A stretch of 5,186 bases of DNA from Coriobacteriia bacterium. GTDB lineage: Bacteria > Actinomycetota > Coriobacteriia > Anaerosomatales > JAUVQN01. Below, piece by piece: positions 1 to 5,186 of the stretch. Below the pieces are notes generated by a model. That model searched no databases. It was not told the DNA's origin and worked only from the letters and a program-made list of their open reading frames with translations. The stretch covers positions 1 to 5,186 of the forward strand of contig JAUVQN010000102.1 in NCBI GenBank assembly GCA_030598125.1, read 5' to 3'. The position numbers and the translations under genes were made by a program. Numbering within the stretch: the first letter of the stretch is position 1; each line of letters starts with the position of its first letter.

Positions 1-997
1 CGTGACTCACCATGACGAGCCACGCGCCGCCCACGGCCGCCGCGGTCGATACACCGGCGGCCACCAGGACGAAGCCCATGTGCGCCACGGAGCTGTACGC
101 GATCATGCGCTTCAAGTCGCTCTGCGCCAGGGCCATGAACGCCCCATAGACGATCCCGATGATCCCGAGTGCCGCGAGTACGGGCGCCGCGCTGTCGAAC
201 GCTTCCGGCGCGACGGGGATCGCCAGTCGGAAGAGACCGTACCCGCCCATCTTCAGCAGCACGCCGGCGAGCAGGATCGAGCCCGCCGTCGGTGCCTCCA
301 CGTGGGCGTCGGGGAGCCACGTGTGCAACGGCCACGCCGGTATCTTCACCCGGAAGCCCACGGCAAGCAGCCAGAAGACCCCCGTCTGCAGCTCACTCGG
401 CACGTGGACGAGTGCGAGCCCTTCGAACGAAGCCTGTCCCGTCGTCACGATGATGATCATGAGACCGATCAGCATGAGGACGCTGCCGAGGAACGTGTAG
501 AGGAAGAACTTCATCGCGGCGTGACGCCTTCGCTCGTGGCCCCATATCCCGATTAGGAAGAACATCGGGATGAGCACGGCCTCCCAGAACGCGTAGAAGA
601 GCACGAGCGTGGCCGCGAGGAACACGCCCATGGTGGCGGCCACCAGCGCGAGTAGCAGCGCGTGGTGCGCGCCCGGGCTCTTCGTCACCTTCCAGGAGGC
701 GAGCACGGCGACGACACCGAGGACCGCGGTGAGGGCGACGAGCGGGATGGAGAGCCCGTCGAGAGCCAGCTCCCACGTCCACAGCCACGACCCCGGCTCT
801 CCCGCGAGATCCCAGACCTCGCTGAGCACGGGCCTGGCCTCGAGAGCCCGCACGCACGCACCGACCGCCACGCCCAGCTCGACGAGCGAGGTGGCCAGTG
901 CGATCCAGCGCGGGTTGCCCGGTCCGGTGCGCCCCGCGACGACCGCGAGCGCGGCTCCGATGAGGGGTATCGCGATGAGTGCGGTCAGGATGCCCAC
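1..997 (-). CDS. nuoM: NADH-quinone oxidoreductase subunit M (NuoM), 3' end missing
   Basis: This is an antiporter-like proton-pumping subunit of the complex I membrane arm. The frame is open from a GTG at 997-995 to the window edge, giving 332 residues of a family usually about 490-510 long, so roughly the C-terminal third is missing. It begins (M)GILTALIAIPLIGAAL, a typical NuoM first helix. Family landmarks are FYAFWEAVLIPMFFLIGIWG with E139 (E. coli Glu144 equivalent), VKIPAWPLHTWLPDAH with K218 (Lys234), APTAGSILLAGVLLKMGGYG with K249 (Lys265), and AQSDLKRMIAYSSVAHMGF in the discontinuous-helix region. The GTG is chosen because it fits the N-terminal homology, has a GGTGA ribosome site 4 bases upstream, and no in-frame ATG is nearby. 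It starts 4 bases after the nuoL stop and is probably translated from the same mRNA. Arg216, two residues before K218, stands where a small or hydrophobic residue is usual. The identification is secure; the residue equivalences come from motif matching by eye. Confidence 0.96.
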   Translation of the reverse strand, partial: MGILTALIAIPLIGAALAVVAGRTGPGNPRWIALATSLVELGVAVGACVRALEARPVLSEVWDLAGEPGSWLWTWELALDGLSIPLVALTAVLGVVAVLASWKVTKSPGAHHALLLALVAATMGVFLAATLVLFYAFWEAVLIPMFFLIGIWGHERRRHAAMKFFLYTFLGSVLMLIGLMIIIVTTGQASFEGLALVHVPSELQTGVFWLLAVGFRVKIPAWPLHTWLPDAHVEAPTAGSILLAGVLLKMGGYGLFRLAIPVAPEAFDSAAPVLAALGIIGIVYGAFMALAQSDLKRMIAYSSVAHMGFVLVAAGVSTAAAVGGAWLVMVSH

Positions 998-1006
998 GAC
1001 GTCACC
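998..1006 (-). promoter_or_regulatory. Ribosome binding site deciding the nuoM start
   Basis: GGTGA at 1006-1002 matches the 3' part of the consensus complementary to the 16S rRNA tail and lies 4 bases before the GTG at 997. It overlaps the nuoL stop codon. Another GTG at 1005-1003 is out of frame and meets a TGA within seven codons, so it is not the start. Confidence 0.5.
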
Positions 1007-2903
1007 ACAGCCCCAGGTTGGATATCGTGTCGGCGAGCTGGTCCTGCATGACGATGAGGTAGCTCACAGCCAGCAGCGCGATCACGCCACCGCCGATGAG
1101 CGCAGCGTACCACTGGACGTCCCCGTTCTCGATGGCGTTCATGCCCCGGCCGAACCACCTGGAGGCTGTGCCTGTCCCCTCCACGATGCCGTCGATCACG
1201 AACCTGTCGACCACCTCGTAGAGCACCGTGGCGAACACGACCGTCGGCCGCACGACGACCCGCTGCACGAACCCGTCGAACCAGTACGCGTGCTCCCACG
1301 CCCTCCACACGGGATCGAGCGCGCCAGCCAGCCTGTCGTCGGCCTTGAGCCCGCTCCGATAGAACAGGACGGCAGCGGCCACGCCGACGATGGCGACCGT
1401 GGCCGACACGATGGCGACGGGTGGCTCGAGCGCGTGCGCTTCTTCGCCCAGGAGTTCCGCCACGACGGTCGCGAGGTAGCCGGCGGAGGCGGCGAGCGTA
1501 GCAAGGATGACGAGCGGGATCGTCATGGTCGGGCCCGATTCGTGCGCGTGCTGATCCCCTCTGGGCCTGCCGAAGAAGGTGAGCATCGTCGCACGCGTGA
1601 TGTAGAAGGCGGTGAAGAGGCTCGCGGCCCAGAGCAGCACGACGACCCAGAGCTGCTCGTGGTAGCCCGCGGCGAGTATCTCGTCCTTCGAGAAGAAACC
1701 TGCCAGACCGGGTATCCCGGCAAGGGCGGCCGCACCGACGATCCAGGTGACCGCCGTGATCGGCATCTTCTTGAAGAGGCCCCCCATCTCGCGCATGTCC
1801 TGCGTGCCCGTGCCGTGGATCACGCTCCCGGAGCCGAGGAAGAGCAGCGCCTTGAAGGCCGCGTGCGTGGTCAGGTGGAACATCGCGATCTCCCACGCGC
1901 CGAGCCCGAGCGCCGCGAACATGAAGCCGAGCTGACTGATGGTCGAGTACGCGAGCACGCGCTTGATGTCGTTCTGCGCGGTCGCGGCCGTTCCCGCCAT
2001 CACGGCGGTGAACACGCCGACGACGAGGATCAGCTGGAGCACGCCCGGCGACGCTTCGAAGAGCGGCCAGACCCTCGCCACCAGGAACACCCCCGCCGCG
2101 ACCATCGTGGCGGCGTGGATCAGCGCGCTCACCGGCGTCGGACCCTCCATCGCGTCCGGAAGCCATATGTGGAGCGGGAACTGTGCGGACTTGCCCGCCG
2201 CGCCCATGAAGAGCAGCGCGGACGCCACGGCGATCGTGCCGGCGGCCACCCCGGAGGCCGCCGCGGTCATCTCGGCGAGGTCGAGACTGCCCGTCGCCTG
2301 CCACAACACCGCGATCCCGAGCAGGAATCCGACGTCACCCACCCGCGTCACGAGGAAGGCCTTCATCGCCGCGTTCGCAGCGGACGGCTTCCGGTACCAG
2401 AAGCCGCTCAGCAGGTAGGAGCACACGCCGACGAGTTCCCACGCGACGAAGATCCCCGCGAGGCTGTTCGCGATGACGAGGCCCGTCATCGATGCGGTGA
2501 AGAGCGACAGCAACGTGAAGTAGCGCGCGAAGCCCGGATCATCGGCCATGTAGCCGACGGAGAACACCATCACCATCAGGGCGACCGTCCCGACGACGAG
2601 GAGCATCAGCGCAGAAAGACCGTCGACCGCGTAGCCGATCGTGATGACCATGGTGCCCTGCACCATCCAGTCCCACGTCGCGCTAGACACCATGCCGCCG
2701 ACGTACGGGGCCGGCGCAGCGCTCGCTTCGCCCCCCAGCACGACGACCGCGCACGCGACGCCCGCAAGGAGGACCGTCAGTGGACCCAGCATCGCCACCC
2801 ACGCCGACGCCTTGCCGAGCAGGCGCCCGAACAGGAAGAGGAAGACCGCGAGGCCCAAAGGGACCACCGCGGCGAGGTACGGGGCCTCCGCGAGGAAGTC
2901 CAC
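1002..2903 (-). CDS. nuoL: NADH-quinone oxidoreductase subunit L (NuoL)
   Basis: This is the distal antiporter-like proton-pumping subunit of complex I, complete at 633 residues (E. coli NuoL is 613). Visible landmarks are FVAWELVGVCSYLLSGFWY with E156 (E. coli Glu144), FLVTRVGDVGF with D190 (Asp178), MGAAGKSAQFPLHIWLPDAM with K238 (Lys229), GPTPVSALIHAATMVAAGVF with H263, NDIKRVLAYSTISQLGFMFA, HLTTHAAFKALLFLGSGSVIHG with H343, H347 and K351 (Lys342), and GFFSKDEIL with K406 and D407 (Lys399, Asp400). The C-terminal ~110 residues (YWFDGFVQRVVVRP onward, then VQWYALIGG-like sequence and a last membrane helix) match the long lateral helix that runs along the membrane arm and its anchor. All pump residues I could check are present, so it looks functional. 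The start is GTG at 2903-2901, sharing one base with the nuoK TAG stop, which implies coupled translation. Mrp-type antiporter MrpA is the main look-alike, but the lateral helix and nuo context argue for NuoL. Confidence 0.97.
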   Translation of the reverse strand: MDFLAEAPYLAAVVPLGLAVFLFLFGRLLGKASAWVAMLGPLTVLLAGVACAVVVLGGEASAAPAPYVGGMVSSATWDWMVQGTMVITIGYAVDGLSALMLLVVGTVALMVMVFSVGYMADDPGFARYFTLLSLFTASMTGLVIANSLAGIFVAWELVGVCSYLLSGFWYRKPSAANAAMKAFLVTRVGDVGFLLGIAVLWQATGSLDLAEMTAAASGVAAGTIAVASALLFMGAAGKSAQFPLHIWLPDAMEGPTPVSALIHAATMVAAGVFLVARVWPLFEASPGVLQLILVVGVFTAVMAGTAATAQNDIKRVLAYSTISQLGFMFAALGLGAWEIAMFHLTTHAAFKALLFLGSGSVIHGTGTQDMREMGGLFKKMPITAVTWIVGAAALAGIPGLAGFFSKDEILAAGYHEQLWVVVLLWAASLFTAFYITRATMLTFFGRPRGDQHAHESGPTMTIPLVILATLAASAGYLATVVAELLGEEAHALEPPVAIVSATVAIVGVAAAVLFYRSGLKADDRLAGALDPVWRAWEHAYWFDGFVQRVVVRPTVVFATVLYEVVDRFVIDGIVEGTGTASRWFGRGMNAIENGDVQWYAALIGGGVIALLAVSYLIVMQDQLADTISNLGLW

Positions 2904-2912
2904 TAGCCCTCC
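2903..2912 (-). promoter_or_regulatory. Ribosome binding site and TAGTG stop/start junction for nuoL
   Basis: GGAGGG at 2912-2907 lies inside the last nuoK codons, only 3 bases before the nuoL GTG (2903-2901). The nuoK stop TAG (2905-2903) shares its G with this start. The close site and the overlap suggest nuoL translation by ribosomes finishing nuoK. Confidence 0.5.
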
Positions 2913-3196
2913 ACTTCCATGAGCTCTTCCACCTGGGTCCGCCCGCTGCGCCGGGCCAGCGCGACGAGAAGTGCGAGACCCACCGCGGCCTCAGCGGCCG
3001 CGATCACGAGCACGATCAGCGCGAGGGACTGTCCGCTGCCGTACTCGCCGCGCGCCGCGGCGAAGGCGATGAGCTGGATGTTCGCGGCGCCGAGCATGAT
3101 CTCGACGCTCGCGAGGACCGCGATCAGATCGCGGCGGGTGAGCACGCCGAAGAGGCCGATGCTGAAGAGGAGCGACGTGAGCGTGACGATACTCAT
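2903..3196 (-). CDS. nuoK: NADH-quinone oxidoreductase subunit K (NuoK)
   Basis: This small membrane-arm subunit of complex I is homologous to mitochondrial ND4L. It is 97 residues, against about 100 in the family, with three membrane helices (roughly residues 2-20, 25-49 and 58-81). The two membrane carboxylates needed for coupling are present: E32 in SVEIMLGAANIQLIAFA (E. coli Glu36) and E69 in VIAAAEAAVGLALLVAL (Glu72). A charged tail follows, ending EELMEVEG. The ATG at 3196-3194 overlaps the nuoJ stop as ATGA and has a strong AAGGAG ribosome site at 3207-3202, 5 bases upstream. This frame stays open upstream as far as 3703, but that extension overlies nuoJ, reads as Arg/His-rich protein with no membrane helices, and is not coding. 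No anomalies were seen. Confidence 0.96.
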   Translation of the reverse strand: MSIVTLTSLLFSIGLFGVLTRRDLIAVLASVEIMLGAANIQLIAFAAARGEYGSGQSLALIVLVIAAAEAAVGLALLVALARRSGRTQVEELMEVEG

Positions 3197-3693
3197 GAGC
3201 GCTCCTTCCTCACCACGATGGCCACGGCAGCCACCAGCGCGACGAGGAGCAGCACGCCGACGAGCTCGAACTGCGGCAGCATCGTGCCCAGGAGCGCCAT
3301 CCTCATGTCCTCGACCGAGTCGGAAGATCCGAGCACCACTCCCAACTCCTCGCCGACCGGCGAGAGCGCCTGGTTCATGAAGACGAAGACGATGATCGGC
3401 ACGAGCGCCGTGGCGATGTCCACCCTGCTCGTGAGCTGGGGTCTTCCCGTGTCGTCGCGCTTGAGCACCATGATCGCGAGGAGTATCAGCACGAGCACGC
3501 CGCCGACGTATACGAACACCTGCGCCACGGCCAGGAACGGCGACCCGTAGTAGAGGAAGAAGCCCGCCACCCCGAGGAGGAACGCGCCGAGTCCGAGCGT
3601 CATCCGCATCATGCCCCGCGTGACGACCACGACGAGCGCACCTCCGAGGCACATCGTGGCGAGTATCCAGAAGGACACCTCCGACACACTCAC
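3193..3693 (-). CDS. nuoJ: NADH-quinone oxidoreductase subunit J (NuoJ)
   Basis: This is the membrane-arm subunit of complex I homologous to mitochondrial ND6. It sits beside the quinone channel, and its third helix takes part in coupling. It is 166 residues (E. coli NuoJ is 184) with five predicted membrane helices, roughly residues 7-25, 30-49, 54-76, 92-108 and 140-161. The diagnostic stretch is LYYGSPFLAVAQVFVYVGG followed by VLVLILLAIMVLKRDD, the family's FLA..Q..VYVG motif with the flexible third helix. The C-terminal part (MALLGTMLPQFELVGVLLL, ending VRKERS) also matches family layout. The start is GTG at 3693-3691, overlapping the upstream stop as GTGA and preceded by GGGGGTGA at 3707-3700. 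A second in-frame GTG at 3687 would shorten the protein by two residues and cannot be fully excluded. The stop overlaps the nuoK start by 4 bases. Confidence 0.95.
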   Translation of the reverse strand: MSVSEVSFWILATMCLGGALVVVVTRGMMRMTLGLGAFLLGVAGFFLYYGSPFLAVAQVFVYVGGVLVLILLAIMVLKRDDTGRPQLTSRVDIATALVPIIVFVFMNQALSPVGEELGVVLGSSDSVEDMRMALLGTMLPQFELVGVLLLVALVAAVAIVVRKERS

Positions 3694-5186
3694 TCGTCCT
3701 CACCCCCTGGGACGGGGCACGGTGGCGGGAGTATGCCGTCCTTGCCGGTCGCGCGGGTGCCGTCCGGATCGCGAAGCATCTCTCCCTTGACGAAGACCAT
3801 GAGGCCCCGGCTGTAGAAGCTCAGTTCGTACTGACCCGTGTGCCTGAGGGCGTTCGTGGGACATTGCTCGACGCACAGTCCGCAGAAGCAGCACTTGGAC
3901 AGGTCGAGGTCGTAGCGGGTCAGACATCGCGCACCGGGTTCGTCCACGCGCTCCACCTGGATGGCCAGGTCCGGGCAGGTCCGGGCACAGAACGTACACC
4001 CGACGCACACCTCCGACTCGCAGCGAAGACACCGCTGTGCCTCCGCGAGGGCCTCCTGATGTGTGAGCCCGAGCTCGACGGTCCGGAAGTCCTGCACGCG
4101 CTCCTCGGGCCGCTCCATGGGCATCTCGGCTCGGCGCCTCGACGGCTCCACGTCGTCCACCTCGGCGACCGCGTACTTGTAGTAGACGGGGACGGGCCGG
4201 TCCACGCGGTCGGTCTTCAGACTCTGACCGCTCAGGTAGCGATGGATCGACGTGGCCGCCTCGTGTCCGGTCGCGATCGACGCGATCGCACTGCCCGGGC
4301 CGGTCACGACCTCACCGCAGGCGAACACCCGCGGGTTGGTCGTGGTGAAGAGGTGGCCGTCCACGACGAGTTGCCCGCGGTCGTTGACCTCGACATCCGT
4401 GCCCTCGACCACGTCTTCCAGCACCGACATCTGCCCGATGGAGAAGACGACCACGTCGCACGGGAAATCCGTGACGCCGTCTCCGAAGTCCGGGGAGAAA
4501 CGCCCCTGCGCGTCGAAGACGGAGAGGCACTCCCTCAAGCGCATCCCGACGACCCGCCCATCCTCGACGAGCACCGCCTCCGGTCCTTGGCCGCACATCG
4601 CCGCCACGCCCTCGTCGACGGCCTCCTCGATCTCCCAGGGATGACACGGCATCTCGTCGTCGCCCTCGAGGCAGGCGAGGCTCACCTCGGACGCTCCCGT
4701 GCGCAGCGCGCAGCGCGCGACGTCCACTGCGACGTTCCCTCCGCCGATCACCAGCACCCTCTGACCGCGCACGCCCGCGTCCTTCTCGAAGTTCGAGCGC
4801 CTGAGGAACTCGAGCGCACCCCGGACCCCTTCGGCGTCGGCTCCGTCGATGGGAAGGATCCGGCTGGCCGCGAGCCCGGCGGCGACCAGCACCGCCTCGT
4901 ACTCTTCGATGAGGTCGGGGAGGAGCACGTCCTTGCCCGCCTCCACGCCACACCTCAGGTCCAGACCCATCTTCACGACGTCGTCGATCTCCGCGTGCAG
5001 CACGTCTCTCGGGAGACGGTATGTGGGCACACCGGTGTAGAGTGCGCCGCCCGGCGCATCCTCCTTCTCGAACATGACGACGGAGTAGCAGAGTCTCATG
5101 AGATCGAGCGCCGCCGCGAGACCTGACGGCCCGGACCCGATCACGGCCACCAGATCGGGACGGTCGGGCTCGATCGGCTCGACGAG
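3690..5186 (-). CDS. GltD-like FAD/NAD(P) oxidoreductase fused to a NuoI-like 2x[4Fe-4S] domain, 5' end missing
   Basis: This is a predicted cytoplasmic flavoprotein passing electrons between NAD(P)H, FAD and two [4Fe-4S] clusters. The frame is open to the window edge, with 498 residues visible; a GltD-type N-terminal region of perhaps 100-150 residues is probably missing. Residues are counted here from the edge. The FAD motif AVIGSGPSGLAAA covers about 14-26 (GxGxxG at 5138-5121), followed by PGGALYTGVPTYRLPRDVL. The NAD(P) motif VIGGGNVAVDVARCALRTGA is near 146-165, EMPCHPWEIEEAVDEGV near 178-194, and the second FAD-contact motif CGEVVTGPGSAIASIATGHE near 290-309. A linker leads to RCLRC (C386, C389), then CVGCTFCARTCP (C394-C404) and CCFCGLCVEQCP (C432-C442). 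YELSFYSRGLMVFVKGEML near 453-471 resembles the NuoI tail, and a Pro-rich acidic end follows. The stop overlaps the nuoJ start as GTGA, placing the gene exactly where nuoI is expected. It may replace nuoI and add an electron-input site. It could instead be an accessory GltD/BzdV-type protein beside a separate nuoI upstream. The domain calls are firm; the role in complex I is inference. Confidence 0.85.
   Translation of the reverse strand, partial: LVEPIEPDRPDLVAVIGSGPSGLAAALDLMRLCYSVVMFEKEDAPGGALYTGVPTYRLPRDVLHAEIDDVVKMGLDLRCGVEAGKDVLLPDLIEEYEAVLVAAGLAASRILPIDGADAEGVRGALEFLRRSNFEKDAGVRGQRVLVIGGGNVAVDVARCALRTGASEVSLACLEGDDEMPCHPWEIEEAVDEGVAAMCGQGPEAVLVEDGRVVGMRLRECLSVFDAQGRFSPDFGDGVTDFPCDVVVFSIGQMSVLEDVVEGTDVEVNDRGQLVVDGHLFTTTNPRVFACGEVVTGPGSAIASIATGHEAATSIHRYLSGQSLKTDRVDRPVPVYYKYAVAEVDDVEPSRRRAEMPMERPEERVQDFRTVELGLTHQEALAEAQRCLRCESEVCVGCTFCARTCPDLAIQVERVDEPGARCLTRYDLDLSKCCFCGLCVEQCPTNALRHTGQYELSFYSRGLMVFVKGEMLRDPDGTRATGKDGILPPPCPVPGGEDE
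3694..3707 (-). promoter_or_regulatory. Ribosome binding site deciding the nuoJ start
   Basis: GGGGGTGA at 3707-3700 resembles the GGAGGTGA consensus and ends 6 bases before the GTG at 3693. It lies within the last codons of the upstream flavoprotein, so nuoJ translation is probably coupled to it. Confidence 0.5.

Noticed and set aside
2..556. Plus-strand open frame of 184 codons at the window start
   Set aside because: Antisense to a continuous, motif-rich NuoM reading frame; the translation is a charged shadow.
985..2304. Minus-strand open frame of 439 codons in another frame within nuoL
   Set aside because: Arg/Gly-rich shadow of nuoL; the true frame carries every conserved NuoL motif.
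1002..2903. Possibility that the pump genes belong to an Mrp antiporter or hydrogenase (Hyf/Ech-type) operon
   Set aside because: The nuoJ-nuoK-nuoL-nuoM order, the NuoL lateral-helix C-terminus and separate full-length NuoJ and NuoK all fit complex I. No MrpB-G-like or hydrogenase gene is seen.
609..2906. Plus-strand open frame of 765 codons antisense to nuoL and part of nuoM
   Set aside because: Its product is rich in Arg, His, Asp and Glu with no domain or membrane pattern, and it lies opposite strongly conserved nuoL. It is explained by G/C-rich third codon positions, which remove stop codons from the opposite strand.
3197..3703. Upstream extension of the nuoK frame, which would give a 266-residue protein
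   Set aside because: The extension overlaps nuoJ in a different frame, has no membrane helices, and nuoK has its own strong ribosome site and ATG at 3196 matching the family length.
4701..4719. Short tandem GCGCAGC repeat
   Set aside because: Two copies of a 7-base unit inside the NAD(P)-motif coding region (ARCALRTG). It is explained by codon use in GC-rich DNA.
3840..5126. Plus-strand open frame of 428 codons antisense to the flavoprotein gene
   Set aside because: Low-complexity, His/Arg/Asp-rich translation with no recognisable motif, opposite well-matched FAD, NAD(P) and Fe-S motifs.

Overview
The window is a five-gene stretch of a respiratory complex I (nuo, NADH:quinone oxidoreductase type) operon. 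All genes lie on the minus strand, so transcription runs from high to low coordinates: an FAD/NAD(P)-dependent oxidoreductase fused to a NuoI-like 2x[4Fe-4S] ferredoxin domain (5186 to 3690, N-terminus outside the window), then nuoJ (3693-3193), nuoK (3196-2903), nuoL (2903-1002) and nuoM (997 to 1, C-terminus outside the window). No intergenic space exceeds 4 bases, and three of the four junctions overlap. No promoter, terminator, RNA gene, mobile element, CRISPR array or repeat is supported.

The DNA is very GC-rich (about two thirds by eye), with strong G/C preference at third codon positions. This produces long spurious open frames on the plus strand. Three of the four visible start codons are GTG. 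The features fit a high-GC bacterium, for example an actinobacterial or deltaproteobacterial/myxobacterial-type lineage, but nothing here fixes the taxon. A flavoprotein/ferredoxin fusion of the GltD/NfnB/BzdV type would suit an organism with anaerobic or low-potential electron metabolism; that is inference.

nuoJ, K, L and M encode the membrane arm. NuoL and NuoM are the antiporter-like proton pumps and retain their key Glu and Lys residues. NuoJ and NuoK carry the hydrophilic axis that links quinone chemistry to the pumps. The unusual gene is the first. Where the usual order (nuoH-nuoI-nuoJ) puts nuoI, this operon has a protein whose main body is a GltD-like pyridine-nucleotide flavoprotein and whose C-terminus ends as NuoI does, with two CxxCxxCxxxCP motifs and a NuoI-type tail. 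It may therefore combine an electron-input flavoprotein with the NuoI wire subunit. This is the main finding, and its key uncertainty is whether a separate nuoI, nuoE, nuoF or nuoG lies upstream of the window.
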